Assembly (NCBI GenBank): GCA_964019135.1
Contig: OZ025248.1
Coordinates: 44,881,670 to 44,945,669 of the forward strand
Source of the DNA: Arenicola marina
Lineage: Eukaryota; Annelida; Polychaeta; Arenicolidae
Length of the DNA: 64,000 nucleotides
Reading direction: 5' to 3'
In this document: positions 12,401-21,534 of the stretch, in pieces
Layout of the letters: every line of letters begins with the position of its first letter
Position numbering within the stretch: the first letter of the stretch is position 1
The notes under the pieces: model-generated
What the model saw: the letters and a program-made list of their open reading frames with translations, nothing else
Database searches by the model: none
What the model was told of the DNA's origin: nothing
Made by a program: the position numbers and the translations under genes

Positions 12401-13005
12401 CCTTTGTGGACCTCGACAAGACACATAACATCAAGGTGAGTGACGAGCGTTTAGACGTTTGGTCTGGCTGGAAACAGCCATGCCTGTTTAGAATGTGACA
12501 TGGCTCCTCCTTCCGTATCCGACGTTATGAACCGCTTCACGCCGGCTCCCTGTCCCGCTATAAAGCCGGTAAGGCAACCATATAGCCCGTTACGGTTATA
12601 CACATGTACGACTATAAGCCTGTTGGGCTCTACTTCCTCTATACTTATCCTACGAAGCCAGAATGCGTCAGTAATGACCCTTGTGCAAAATCAACTCAGC
12701 GAGCTTTCGGCCGACTTCTATTTCGATGTCTCTCTAAAACATGTTGGTTTCTACCAATGATGGATGATTTATTTCTTAATATCTCTCGAGACGTTTAGTA
12801 GATAAACCCGTGTGTGTAAAGATGGACGCGACTGGAATGCGTGTATGGGTTTTCACATGATGGCTATTGATTTCAGTTGGATGTGAAGGAGGCCAGGGCG
12901 ATTGAGAACGTCAAACAGTGGGATTTCTCCGACGACGAGGAAGACAAGGCCGATGATGAGGAGTCAGACGGCACCACAGACGAGGACGCCACGGACGAAG
13001 ATTAA
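297..13005 (+). CDS. SEC63: SEC63, 3' part (ER translocon J-protein co-chaperone), 12 exons
   Basis: SEC63 is an ER membrane J-protein that works with the Sec61 channel, Sec62 and BiP in protein translocation. The exons I can join are 297-405, 634-728, 1063-1198, 1531-1623, 1856-1998, 2447-2594, 3067-3242, 3944-4144, 11017-11259, 11543-11641, 12331-12435 and 12877-13005 (stop TAA 13003-13005). All junction phases agree. Family landmarks appear in order: WWYRSI, MVLAGSFEF, LCWPFSVKAR, LPHITEDLL, VLDDEDS, a Lys-rich stretch, ETKSKETH, EWWWLYVADKK, FSAPKKPG and an acidic C-terminus. The membrane segments and J domain must lie upstream of the window; what is here is the cytosolic Brl region and tail. 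The donor after 3242 (GTGGCC) is the weakest boundary, because GAG|GTGGGC near 3170 is also in phase. The intron 4145-11016 is filled by a minisatellite. Confidence 0.95.
634..728 (+). CDS. SEC63: SEC63 exon b
   Basis: A 19-T tract and CAG precede 634, and the donor GTGAGT starts at 729. It encodes VVMVLAGSFEFSKN and a following polar stretch. This matches the SEC63 MVLAGA-EFD landmark at the start of the helical Brl domain. It begins with two bases that complete the split Arg codon of the previous exon. Confidence 0.92.
1063..1198 (+). CDS. SEC63: SEC63 exon c
   Basis: The acceptor GGCAG ends at 1062 and the donor GTACAC starts at 1199. It encodes the LCWPFSVKARALIHAHFSRL stretch, the conserved Brl motif P(L/F)(T/S)xP(Y/F)S(L/V)KAR. 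It ends with one base of a split Asp codon. Confidence 0.93.
1531..1623 (+). CDS. SEC63: SEC63 exon d
   Basis: The acceptor TTTCAG ends at 1530 and the donor GTAAGC starts at 1624. It encodes KCPYLLNEMINMAAQLVAMA, matching the family KCP-LLQEMVN helix. The phase matches both neighbours. Confidence 0.93.
1856..1998 (+). CDS. SEC63: SEC63 exon e
   Basis: The acceptor TGTAG ends at 1855 and the donor GTCAGT starts at 1999. It encodes a helical stretch with VQALWESKSPLLQLPHITED, the SEC63 signature SPLLQLPHI-ED. It ends on a whole codon. Confidence 0.93.
2447..2594 (+). CDS. SEC63: SEC63 exon f
   Basis: The acceptor TTACAG ends at 2446 and the donor GTAACG starts at 2595. It encodes SIEQFLRLKEDERRLLLRSL and then YRDVMIVCRNLPHVTLNV. 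This corresponds to the helix-hairpin-like L--FL-DEKYEEVM segment of the Brl domain. Confidence 0.93.
3067..3242 (+). CDS. SEC63: SEC63 exon g (FN3-like start and acidic linker)
   Basis: The acceptor TGCCAG ends at 3066. It encodes VLDDEDSSITAGSIVTVTVN, the family VLDDED--ITVGS(L/I)VTV motif, then an acidic linker with a Glu run. I placed the end at 3242 (CAG|GTGGCC, weak donor). Earlier in-phase donors such as GAG|GTGGGC would give a shorter exon, and the sequence alone does not decide. Confidence 0.85.
3400..3590 (+). repeat. AT-rich simple repeat in a SEC63 intron
   Basis: Repeated permutations of TAATAGTAATAATTATACATTAA fill this stretch of the intron between 3242 and 3944. The rest of that intron has no supported feature. 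Confidence 0.8.
3944..4144 (+). CDS. SEC63: SEC63 exon h (Lys-rich linker; founds the minisatellite)
   Basis: The acceptor TTGCAG ends at 3943 and the donor GTGAGT starts at 4145, phase 0 on both sides. It encodes the Lys-rich linker typical of SEC63, with KTAKSKKKQAVKQ, and ends EGEAAESAQGTPNG. The last ~40 coding bases and the donor are the first half-unit of the array that fills the next intron. Read-through past this donor meets an in-frame TAG at 4193-4195 after 16 codons. Confidence 0.92.
4105..10790 (+). repeat. Minisatellite of ~72-bp units, each copying the SEC63 exon end plus its 5' splice site
   Basis: By eye there are about 93 units, mostly 72-73 bp with shorter variants, running from inside the coding exon to 10790. 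Each unit contains a copy of the exon tail (GTGCCCAAGGAACGCCCAAC), GGGGTGAGT, a TCATGGCCAGTGTGAGAG segment and a G-rich block (runs of 3-5 G separated by A, then GGCGGCGGG). Nearly every unit keeps GTGAGT; a few have GTGAAT, GTGAGC or GGGAGT. Long proline/arginine-rich or glycine-rich ORFs on either strand here are repeat artefacts. Confidence 0.97.
10791..11016 (+). other. End of the minisatellite intron
   Basis: This unique sequence lies between the last repeat unit and the next exon acceptor. It includes diverged G-rich remnants (GGGGAGGGGGGTGGG near 10929) and a pyrimidine-rich tract with TCTCTCGCCAG before 11017. I see no coding sequence. Confidence 0.6.
11017..11259 (+). CDS. SEC63: SEC63 exon i (acidic linker)
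   Basis: The acceptor TCGCCAG ends at 11016 and the donor GTAAGA starts at 11260. It has 81 codons in phase 0. It encodes a charged linker with an Asp run (VDDDDDDSWEKFQKQSKK) and then LETKSKETHVVHSPYFP, matching the family LLETKSKITHPVYSLYFP landmark. Confidence 0.93.
11543..11641 (+). CDS. SEC63: SEC63 exon j
   Basis: The acceptor CGACAG ends at 11542 and the donor GTACGT starts at 11642. It encodes EKYEWWWLYVADKKSRLLIT, the highly conserved EWWWLYIADRK motif of the C-terminal beta domain. It has 33 codons in phase 0. Confidence 0.95.
11699..12177 (+). mobile_element. TTAA-flanked MITE, copy 1 (piggyBac-like target)
   Basis: The element sits in the SEC63 intron 11642-12330. It is bounded by TTAA at 11695-11698 and 12178-12181, with termini AGCAATATA and TATATTGCT that are inverted repeats of each other. 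A diverged relative with the same ends and TTAA flanks is at 38675-39030. A TTAA duplication is the hallmark of piggyBac-type integration. There is no coding capacity, so it would be non-autonomous. Confidence 0.8.
12331..12435 (+). CDS. SEC63: SEC63 exon k
   Basis: The acceptor TTCGCAG ends at 12330 and the donor GTGAGT starts at 12436. It encodes FSAPKKPGIYTYTVILRSDS followed by FVDLD, the last beta strands of the FN3-like domain. It has 35 codons in phase 0. Confidence 0.95.
12877..13005 (+). CDS. SEC63: SEC63 terminal exon (acidic tail)
   Basis: The acceptor TTTCAG ends at 12876. The exon has 42 codons and TAA. After LDVKEA it becomes strongly acidic, with repeated Asp/Glu and Ser/Thr sites in DEESDGTTDEDATDED. 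In characterised SEC63 proteins the acidic C-terminus binds Sec62 and is a CK2 target; here that is inferred from composition. Confidence 0.93.
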   Translation: MDVKEARAIENVKQWDFSDDEEDKADDEESDGTTDEDATDED

Positions 13006-13020
13006 GTCAACCTCGATTTG

Positions 13021-13274
13021 TCTGACGTCATCGCGGTGTAATGTACATCACTGTATTATAATACGACGCTGTCTGACGTCATCGCGTTTAATGTACATCA
13101 CTGTATTATAATACGACGCTGTCTGACGTCATCGCGGTGTAATGTACATCACTGTATTATAATACGACGCTGTCTGACGTCATCGCGGTGTGATGTACAT
13201 CACTGTATTATAATACGACGCTGTCTGACGTCATCGCGGTGTAATGTAAATCACTGTATTATAATACGACACTG
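13021..13274 (+). repeat. Five-unit 51-bp tandem repeat with CRE palindromes in the SEC63 3' UTR
   Basis: The units start at about 13021, 13072, 13122, 13173 and 13224, with period 50-51. Each holds the palindrome TGACGTCA followed by a segment with GTACATCACTGTATTATAATA. They begin 16 bases after the SEC63 stop codon, so they belong to its 3' UTR. Confidence 0.93.
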
Positions 13275-15388
13275 CGCGCGAAGAGTAATGATTAATTTGA
13301 TTATTTTCCATTTTGTGTATATTTCACGGGACGAGGGAGAAGGAACAAATCTGTTCGTGATTGGTCTGTTATGGTCTTGAATGGTGTAAAGAGAGGATGT
13401 TGATGGTTGTTGTAATTGTGTGGTGTACGGATAGGGTTACCACTGGTGCCCTGTTGCTATAATCCCCTTCAACAAGTCTTACTGGACTCTGCCGCTTGGG
13501 CTATATCCACGGCGACTCCTCTGCCGCTCCAGCTAACATCACTTGGCCTTTGTTCGCAAGCCGTGGGATAGCACTGTGTTGGTCTAGTAGAAATCTATAA
13601 TCGGTGGGTGGAAGTTGAAGAGTAGTATTGCTCTTGTTTGTCCTATGATGTTCTCCCCCATTTGCATACCTCCTTGGCAACCCTCGCTCCGCAGAAAGCA
13701 TGCCTGTCGCCTACTTCCATGGACCACCACCACTCCATAAAACGCGCGCATTTCCATTAAATTCAGATTCAAATTCCATTGCGCCATATTGGCAGCACCA
13801 TTACCGAGCTCGCTATCCAATAGGTAGCAATTACTTGCACGCGGCACGGGGTGTGGAGCACGCGGCATATTGGCAGCACCATTACCGAGCTCGCTATCCA
13901 ATAGGTAGCAATTACTTTATCCATTGGGCTCGTTTCATTTACGATGGTCTAGAATCGTTACAAGTCTATCGCTGAACGTGGCACTCCCCGGTTGGCCAGT
14001 AAGGACGTTCACTGATCACGAGTAGATTATTCTGTTTACACACACGTATCAGTAACTGCCACACGTGTTCGCTCGTGAATCAAAGCGGTGTGTACGTTAA
14101 CCGTGCAATATAGCCGGAAGTTTTTGCATTGACGGAAACGCCGTACTACCCTATAATACCGCCCATACAGCAAGGTTTTCTCTGGGCAAAACTAATTTTT
14201 TTAAGTGGAAATGATGTATCTAGGTCCATAGACATGTGTTGTGTAATAAATGATAACATATTGTTAAATAATTCTTTGCCAGACTGGTACATCTCGCATC
14301 GGAAGGTGTGGTTAAATTTTTTACTTCATCGGACAAAATCTGTACATGGCTGCCGCAACCCCTCCAAAATTATTAGATTTAACACTAAAAATATTGGACA
14401 ATGTGTCTAGTGTATTTAACAAGGGGAGCCTGTTGTGTGAAGAGAATTGCTGTATGGGCTTCTTTATAAGGTGTCAGGATCCGCAATCCAATGTAACCGT
14501 CTGTTCCGGTCGAAACTAACATGTCTGGTGAAAAGCCAAATGCTGCCTGTACGGTTTAACAGGTCCATTGTGTGACGACATGTGATCGCTCATGTGCCCC
14601 GTGTGGTACCAACGGTTGTGAGGAATAATGCAAGACAAAAGATTAACATTTTGACAAGCAGGTGTTTTCTTTGTAAAATAATTACACTGCCTCGGAAACC
14701 TAATTGCTCTGGATATTGGCCCCCTGTAACTGTCCCAAATTGTGCACATCATTGTGTATGTAAATGTATCAAAGGTGTTCGTTTTTGAGTTGAGGAGACA
14801 CTCTGTGCCAGTGCTGCCAACGCAGCGGGAAGTCCGTTCACGTAATTATGAAATTAATGAAATACAAATGTATTTATTTTAACATTAAAAAAACTGCATT
14901 TGACAACATGTTGCCTTGTGTTGGTCCTTTGTCACATATTCTTACCCTTACACATATTTATTTAAGTACACCTTAATAGAGTGCGATGCGCTGTGTGCAC
15001 CTAGGTCGAGCCTTTTAAAATAGCAGGGTGTAGATTTTTTGTTTTTCCGTTTTTCGACTTGCTGGTTTGAGAACCTGGGCCACGTGACCTTCTAGTATGA
15101 AGATGTGAATGGGTAACGAAGAAAGTCGCAAAGCTGAACATACGCTATAAGAAAAAAGTTAAAACGACAGGTAGTGTTCGAAGATTTTGTGAGAATCTGC
15201 ACATCACAAACGTACCTAATCAGGGTCCCATCTTCCATGTAAGAACCAACGAAATGTATTATTGCAGTAAACGTTAGGCGTGAGTAATACGTCAGCTATG
15301 CTTAAACAATAGTTCGCCCTTACATGGAAGAACGACCCTAATCGGTTGTCAAGAAACAACCAAAAACGTTTCTAAGCGTCTTAGGTTG
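13275..15388. other. Intergenic region between SEC63 and IST1 3' ends
   Basis: The region is mostly AT-rich with no supported gene. It contains a duplicated ~51-bp segment (13785-13836 and 13865-13917) holding CCGAGCTCGC and a CCAAT box. On the minus strand, AATAAA-type sites near 14870 and 14955 could serve IST1 polyadenylation. I see no tRNA or other RNA gene. Confidence 0.6.
13785..13917. repeat. Duplicated ~51-bp CCAAT-containing segment
   Basis: Two nearly identical copies of ATATTGGCAGCACCATTACC through GGTAGCAATTACTT are separated by ~28 bp with CACGCGGCAC. Each copy has the palindrome CGAGCTCG and ATCCAATAGG. They could be regulatory, but no transcription unit starts clearly beside them. 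Confidence 0.7.
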
Positions 15389-15389
15389 A

Positions 15390-15487
15390 TTTACTTTCAA
15401 TGTTCACACCAGGGGTGGGGGGGGGGGGGGGGCACAAACCAGGGAATGAATTTTGTTTCTTGCCGTAAAGTATCGAAGCTTAACTTA
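15390..15487. repeat. Block A1 of the duplicated IST1 3' region
   Basis: This block runs from TTTACTTTCAATGTTCACAC through a poly-G run to CGAAGCTTAACTTAT. It recurs at 15718-15806. Block A1 is directly joined to the duplicated exon copy 15489-15717, whereas at the second locus ~560 bp separate the A block from the exon. Confidence 0.85.
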
Positions 15488-15488
15488 T

Positions 15489-15717
15489 GTAAAAAAATAG
15501 CGGAGAAGTACACCGTGTCGTCAGGTCTTTTCATTTACGCTTCTTAAGTTCCTCGAATCGTCGGGAGAGATCGTCGAAGTCGACGTCCTGCCCCCCCGCC
15601 GAGCTCTTGCCCGGCGCCATGCTGCCCGATACGGGCACCGACGGCAGCTCAGGCAGGAAGTCGTCCGGGCTCTTGCCGCCAGGGGGTGGGTAGGGCGCCA
15701 CGTACTGAGCAGCCGGG
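15489..15717 (-). pseudogene. Partial duplicate of the IST1 terminal exon (MIM motifs)
   Basis: The segment is almost identical to 16369-16597; I find two mismatches by eye. On the minus strand it keeps the reading frame for FLPELPSVPVSG and DVDFDDLSRRFEELKKRK with a TGA at 15531-15533. Those are the MIM2- and MIM1-like motifs of IST1, which bind MIT domains of VPS4 and related proteins. It lacks the 5' part of the exon and the normal acceptor, and lies within or just beyond the IST1 3' UTR. It may be a dead copy or an alternative 3' terminus. One CTCAG within it (minus strand) could act as a cryptic acceptor. Confidence 0.85.
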
Positions 15718-15806
15718 ATTTACTTTCAATGTTCACACCAGGGGGGGGGGCACAAACCAGGGAATGAATTTTGTTTCTTGCCGTAAAGTATCGAAGCTTA
15801 ACTTAT
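15718..15806. repeat. Block A2 of the duplicated IST1 3' region
   Basis: This is a second copy of block A, with a shorter G run. It is followed by ~560 bp (15807-16368) that is absent at the first locus, suggesting an insertion after the tandem duplication. Confidence 0.85.
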
Positions 15807-16368
15807 AAATATCATAGGAAAGTGTCTTCCTACAACTCTGTCACAAATAGGTTTATATATCAGTAGAAAATATGAAGGTTGCCATGCGACACTGATTACA
15901 CCGTATATATATCCGATTTCAGAGAAGTTACGGCATATATATCCACCGTCTGTTAAAGTAATGAAGATCTTATATATTTATGTAGCAATGCCGTAACATA
16001 CTTTACACTCATCAACAAGCTCTACGACAAAGAATGGGGGTAAACATTATTTGCTATATAAATAGCATTCACAGGTAAGTCCGACCACCATTTCACATGA
16101 CTGTTTGAAAGCGGTTGCCTTAAATCTAGACATCTGCAAAGCAGATCATGAAAACATGCAGAATCGCTCTAGTTTTTGTCTTTCTCTTTCTCGCAAATCA
16201 TACAATAGAACATGCCAGGAAATATCACATTCATACGTACGAAAAATGCACAAATTGCTACTGACCGCAACGTGTCATAATCGTGGGCTACACGGGGATG
16301 AGATTGCGGCGTACGCAGACTAAACTGCCACACATCTACACAACTGTTCATCGTAGGTAACCGGCAAT
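15807..16368. other. ~560-bp segment inserted between block A2 and the IST1 last exon
   Basis: It is present only at the second copy. It is AT-rich with no supported ORF and no terminal inverted repeat that I can see, so its nature is unknown. Confidence 0.55.
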
Positions 16369-16410
16369 GTAAAAAAATAGCGGAGAAGTACACCGTGTCG
16401 TCAGGTCTTT

Positions 16411-16677
16411 TCATTTACGCTTCTTAAGTTCCTCGAATCGTCGGGAAAGATCGTCGAAGTCGACGTCCTGCCCCCCCGCCGAGCTCTTGCCCGGCGCCAT
16501 GCTGCCCGATACGGGCACCGACGGCAGCTCAGGCAGGAAGTCGTCCGGGCTCTTGCCGCCAGGGGCTGGGTAGGGCGCCACGTACTGAGCAGCCGGGGGC
16601 GGACCCTCGAAGCCAATGGGTCCGGGCCTGGTGAAGGGAGGGGCGTGCTGGGAGGGCGGGTGGCTTAGTGCCGCTCC
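16411..16677 (-). CDS. IST1: IST1 exon 3 (MIM motifs, stop)
   Basis: The acceptor TTTATAG is followed by GAALSHPPSQHAPPFTRPGP, then the MIM2- and MIM1-like motifs and TGA (16413-16411). The distal ~187 coding bases are duplicated at 15531-15717. Confidence 0.95.
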   Translation of the reverse strand, partial: GAALSHPPSQHAPPFTRPGPIGFEGPPPAAQYVAPYPAPGGKSPDDFLPELPSVPVSGSMAPGKSSAGGQDVDFDDLSRRFEELKKRK

Positions 16678-19286
16678 CTATAAACAAAAATTACATATCT
16701 TTGTGTGCAGTCAATCACCGTATACATGGACAATATGTTGTTCACATCGAACTCCTCATTAAATAATACCAAAAGTCATAATTATAGATATATTTCATAG
16801 CTGGCTTACTTGGCGTTCAGGCAGATCATCTGTGTTCCGGATTTCAAATGTTTCATATGTTGTTATTTGCAACCAATTATTACTTATGAAGCGCTATACT
16901 CACCGCCGCCTGCGGAGGGTACCCGCCAGCTGTATTGTTCATGGCTTTCTGAGGCTCTAGAACCCTCATCCCACCTCCATTGCCACCGCCGCCACCACCA
17001 CCTCCCCCAGGTCTGTTCTTGCTATTTGTGAAGTCTATTAGAAAACCTTCGGCGGCCGCCACTTCTGCGTCCATGGCTGAGTCACTGGTATCGGGGGTGT
17101 ATGGTACGTTGAAGGTTCGAGCTATTTCTTCCAGGTATTTTTCCAACAACTGTTTTGGTGGCGCTTGTACACCCAGTTTATGCATAAGTTTCTCATTAAC
17201 ATTATTTAACTCATTACTGCGACAACTTTGGGCAAACTCTTTCCCATATTTAGCACTAAACTGATCAGATATGACTTTTAGCTCTTGGCATTCTGATTGA
17301 AGTCGCGGGGTGGCCCAAATGATGCTCGCAATAGGTTCTTCAAGTCCTTCATCCAGCTCCCTGTTAAAAAAGCGACAATAATGTTTAAAAGTCACTGACA
17401 AATGTCATCTTCTTGCTAGTGACTCATCACTAGGTTACCAGCGTACGCCGCAAAGATATTTGAATTGTTTACTGTCATCATAAATATTTATATTACTAAT
17501 TGATCTTAATAGACATAAACTTTCATAACATTACTTTTATATTAGTTATCTGAACTAATTATTCTTTTAATCTATGTAATGATTTACCGTCTTTTACAAT
17601 TAAATTTTTTACAAGTTATACCTATAAACCAAAATAAGTAGAAGTGATAAATAAAAGCTGTAATATACCATAAACTGCGTTCTGAAGCCACATACATATT
17701 ACATATTGTCTCACTGATATTTAAACCAGTCAAACGTCAGTCTGTTAAACTAATGTTCAGAGTCTTTGATGCAGCTCTGGCTCCTTGTTTCCACTTATTC
17801 ATGATAGCATCACCATTCAGTCAGTTACACAAGGCTGCTCTGCTGTTTATTGTTTCTCCAGCTCTGTGCCATTGAATAGCATTGACATACTGCTCCGAAG
17901 TTAAAATGATTCGCTTGCATCCTTTGGCTATTATGTATGCGAATACATAGACAGCCCTACTGATATCAAAAGTACAGGAAAGGTGTTTGTTCAAGGTTCA
18001 CACCACGCCACACAGTGAGTGAACCAAGGAATTTAATATGTGCTGGTAGTACAACAAGTCAACTGTATATGTTCTTTTATACAAGTGATCCCTTGAGAGC
18101 ATATAATCTCACCCCCTCCTCCCACACTGATGGTGTGAGGCTGGCACTGTCAAGTAGGGTATCAAGTCAGTACAGTAAGGCAGTTTGGTACCAGCTATGG
18201 CTCGGACTCAAACCATAACCTCTCGCATTCCAGGATGTTTGGAATGAAACGTCAAATGAATAGATGCGTATGCATTTTGTCTCTGTCTAGGGGCTCTTGT
18301 TGCGACGGTCTGACCATCACTCATGGGGACCGGTAAGTCACACATAGGCAATAACATATTCCTGTGCAAAGTCCTAAGCCTTCCAGTCCCTGACTCCCGT
18401 CAACGTAAACATTGTACTCTACCTTCTCTTTTTCACCCTCATCCTTGACCCCAAGAATCAAGTCAATGGGTAGATGTAGTTGTCTCCCGTACATGAGGAA
18501 GAGTAATGCTTATATGCTACCCGTGGAGAAATGGAATGGACATACTCTGCACAGGAGTGAAAACTTAGACCAAAGAGATATAAGTAAAGCGGAGTTAAGA
18601 GGCTAGGGATAGAATGAGACATTGATGACAGATACAAGAAAGAAAGGGATAGGGGCTGCTTTAGTGAAATCGACCACCACTGACCGCCACAAGAAAGATA
18701 CTTATGAAATCTCAACTGGTGAAAAGAGGCCTGCAAAGAACGCTACTGTAAAGCTCACAAATCACCCCCACATGCATTTTTACGCCTTCTACAGTTATAC
18801 AAATACAATGGCCTGATTGTGATGTCTTAGTTCGGTTATACACTCAAATACAAGGCATAGTTTGACAGTACCAGTGTTCTTTATTTTCCGACATAACCTC
18901 TCATTCTTCCCTGGTCACAACTTTGTTCAGAGCCCTGTAAGTTTGGACCCCCCCCTTTTCAAATTCCTGACCCCGGCCCTCCATGCTTACCAGTGTTGGC
19001 CCCCAGTGTTCACTTACTTTGTGGTTTGTATCAGGCCCATGCGGGCCAGCACCAGGTCACAATACATCTCAATGACTTCCATAGCTTCTACTTGGTAGTC
19101 TTCACGGACAATGTGCTCAACTCTGATCCTGGCTCTTTCTGTTTTGCCTGTGGCTAAATAGTCTGCGATCTCTTTTCTTGCCTTCACCGCCAGTTCTGTT
19201 TTCTTCTTTTCCAGCAATTTCAGGCGGTTAATAGCCAACCGCAAGTTGGTGGCGAGTTTCTGATATTTAGGCCCACTGCTGAACAT
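16411..19286 (-). CDS. IST1: IST1 homolog (ESCRT-III associated factor), 3 exons
   Basis: IST1 is a cytosolic ESCRT-III-like protein that recruits and regulates VPS4 in multivesicular body sorting and cytokinetic abscission. The coding exons on the minus strand are 19286-19018, 17360-16904 and 16677-16411, giving 330 codons plus TGA. All splice phases agree (donors GTAAGT and GTGAGT; acceptors TTTTTAACAG and TTTATAG). The N-terminal IST1 helical core is obvious: NLRLAINRLKLLEKKKTELA, ARKEIADYL, RARIRVEHIVREDY, WATPRLQSE, LMHKLGVQAPPK. It is followed by a Gly/Pro-rich linker. The C-terminus carries FLPELPSVP (MIM2-like) and DFDDLSRRFEELKKRK (MIM1-like). The length is close to the ~365 residues of the human protein. 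It is convergent with SEC63. Confidence 0.96.
16904..17360 (-). CDS. IST1: IST1 exon 2
   Basis: It starts after TTTAACAG with the base completing Lys, then ELDEGLEEPIASIIWATPRL. It covers the rest of the IST1 domain (KYGKEFAQSCRSNELNNVNE, LMHKLGVQAPPKQLLEKYL) and a linker with nine Gly in a row, ending before GTGAGT (16903). Confidence 0.95.
17361..19017 (-). other. IST1: IST1 intron 1
   Basis: This is a 1.66-kb intron with good donor and acceptor. I find no supported gene or repeat inside except short C runs near 18950. Confidence 0.8.
19018..19286 (-). CDS. IST1: IST1 exon 1 (start codon)
   Basis: The ATG is at 19286-19284 and opens MFSSGPKYQKLATNLRLAIN, aligning residue for residue with the family N-terminus. 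It ends with two bases of a split Lys codon before GTAAGTG (19017-19011). Confidence 0.95.
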
Positions 19287-20579
19287 GATGGGTAGGTCGA
19301 GTATATCCTTCTAATTTTGGTATATATCTATACTGGTGTCTTTAACGGTTTCTTGTAGGGCGATAAAATAGATATAGACTCCGTTTCACGATCACACAGC
19401 CATGACGAATGTTATGAGTTATTTTGGGATATAACCGACACGCGACTCTGTACCTCGGCCACAAATGACGTCAAATACCAGCCTGAAACTCGAATGACGA
19501 CTGCACTATTTTACCACATTTATGAACTGGGTGCCTTATGACTGCACGTAACCTATTTTTCGTACTGCCTCTCAAAACATCGCATATGGCCCCATTTCAT
19601 CCATAGACACGCTTAATATGTCCTATAGGTACAACCTACAAGGGCGAGCGGAAATATATTCCGATTGAAAAAGTTGTACTACTCTAGACTAAAGTACTGA
19701 ATAAACTGGGTAGGCCTATATAGAAAAAAATATGGCAAGTGTTTTAAATTTCTAGTGCAGTTCATCGATAATCGCTCATATATATCCATTCATAATGCAT
19801 AACTCAACAACATTGATAGTCGGAAAGGTAATAACATTTGGCAGTCTAAATGTGTAAGTGAGGTGGATATACATAAACTGTACGACAAAGCAAATGGAAA
19901 TGTAGGCATGTATGTTTAATTCAGAAAACAAGACCGATTGAAGTGATAAGTGATGAAATACTGACTACGGTCCTATTATTATTAATAAAATAAAACCGGC
20001 ATGTAACAACTACAGGGTAAGCCAATATAGTATCCAAAGGGTCAATAGCAGATTGTGTGATACTACGTCTCATATGTGAACAATATGGAATTAATAATTT
20101 AAGTGTATTAATTTACACTGAATAGTTACATTATCAATGGTTATATCCCTATACTTGAACCATCAAGATAATATTCAACTTCAACCAAATTATACTAAAT
20201 GGACGAAACCTTAATTGAAAGTAAGACAAAAGGTAAATGTCTGTATTTTCATGCAGGATAGACATATGTATATGACGTTTTCTAGGGTCTCACATCCTTC
20301 ACATGGTAGAAGTAACCCTATATGGCTATGACTTGGTGGCATATATTTAAGACTCCAATTTGCACTTGACCCACTGTATTGATATTGTCATTTAATCACT
20401 AAGATATGGTATGATACCTGAATGTAAGCACCACTTAACAACATGGGTATGTGGCCCTGCATGATTACCAGATATGTGTCAAATTTGAATCAGGCTAAAA
20501 TGGTAATTTTGTCAGAATTTTTTATCCGTAAAACAAATATCAAAGTATTAGGGGTATGGAAGGGGTAAATGGCGACACG
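19287..20579. other. IST1 upstream region
   Basis: This is likely 5' UTR or promoter DNA for IST1. It includes a TGACGTCA near 19466 and a GC-richer patch around 19380-19470. Nothing coding is visible in the remaining AT-rich kilobase. Confidence 0.5.
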
Positions 20580-21433
20580 CGAACTAATCGCGACCCGCCA
20601 ATTCCTGCTCCTACACAAATCGTGGCCCGCCGATTCCTGCTCCTGAACGAATCTTGACCCGCCGATTCCTGCTCTTGAACGAATCGCTACCCGTCGATTC
20701 CGGCTCCTGAACTAATCGCGACCCGCCGATTCCTGCTCCTGAACGAATCGCTACCCGCCGATTCCTGCTCCTGAACAAATCGTGACCCGCCGAGTCCTGT
20801 TTCTTAACAAATTGCGACCCGACGATTCCTGCTCCTAAACGAATCTTGACCCGCCGATTCCTGCTCCTGGACAAATCGTGACCCGCCGATTCCTGCTCCT
20901 GGACAAATCGTGACCCGCCGATTCCTGCTCCTGAACGAATCACGACCTGCCAATTCCTGCTCCTGAACGAATCGTGACCCGCCGATTCCTGCTCCTGAAC
21001 GAATCTTGACCGCTAATTCCTGTTCCTGAACTAATCGCAAACCGCCGATTCCTGCTCATGAACTAATCGTGACCCGCGGATTCCTGTTCCTGAACGAAAA
21101 ATCGTGACCCACTGATTCGTGCTCCTGAACTAATCGTGACACGACGATTCCTGCTCCAGAACAAATCGTGACCCGCCGATTCCTGCTCCAGAACAAATCG
21201 TGACCCGCCGATTCCTGCTCCAGAACAAATCGTGACCCGCCGATTCCTGCTCATAAACGAATCTTGACCTGCCAATTCCTGCTCATAAACGAATCGCGAC
21301 CCGCCGAGTCCTGTTCCTTAACAAATCGTGACCCGACGATTTCTGTTCCTTAAGAAATCGTGACCCGACGATTCCTGCTCCTGAACAAATCATGACCCGC
21401 CTATTCCTGCTTCTGAACCAATCGCGACCCGCC
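20580..21433. repeat. 32-bp minisatellite (~27 units)
   Basis: Tandem units of GAATCGTGACCCGCCGATTC + CTGCTCCTGAAC vary at a few positions. Because 32 is not a multiple of three, the minus strand gives repetitive Arg/Gly/Gln ORFs that are artefacts. Confidence 0.95.
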
Positions 21434-21500
21434 AGAAAAATAACGTCGTGAGAGAACAATAGAGTGACGTCATCAGTTCTCTCACAACGTTATTTTTCTG
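21433..21500. repeat. 25-bp inverted repeat with CRE-containing loop
   Basis: The arms 21433-21457 and 21476-21500 are complementary except at one position. The 18-bp loop contains TGACGTCA. The left arm begins where the 32-bp array stops. Confidence 0.9.
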
Positions 21501-21534
21501 TAATGTAGTGTCTTTGAGTCATAAGGAGGTGGAT

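Noticed and set aside
16401..16616. Arg-rich ORF overlapping the IST1 last exon (also at 15521-15736)
   Set aside because: It is the wrong frame of the IST1 exon and its duplicate. The IST1 frame has clear family motifs.
20611..21275. Minus-strand Arg/Gly/Gln repeat proteins
   Set aside because: Artefact of the 32-bp minisatellite read in three frames.
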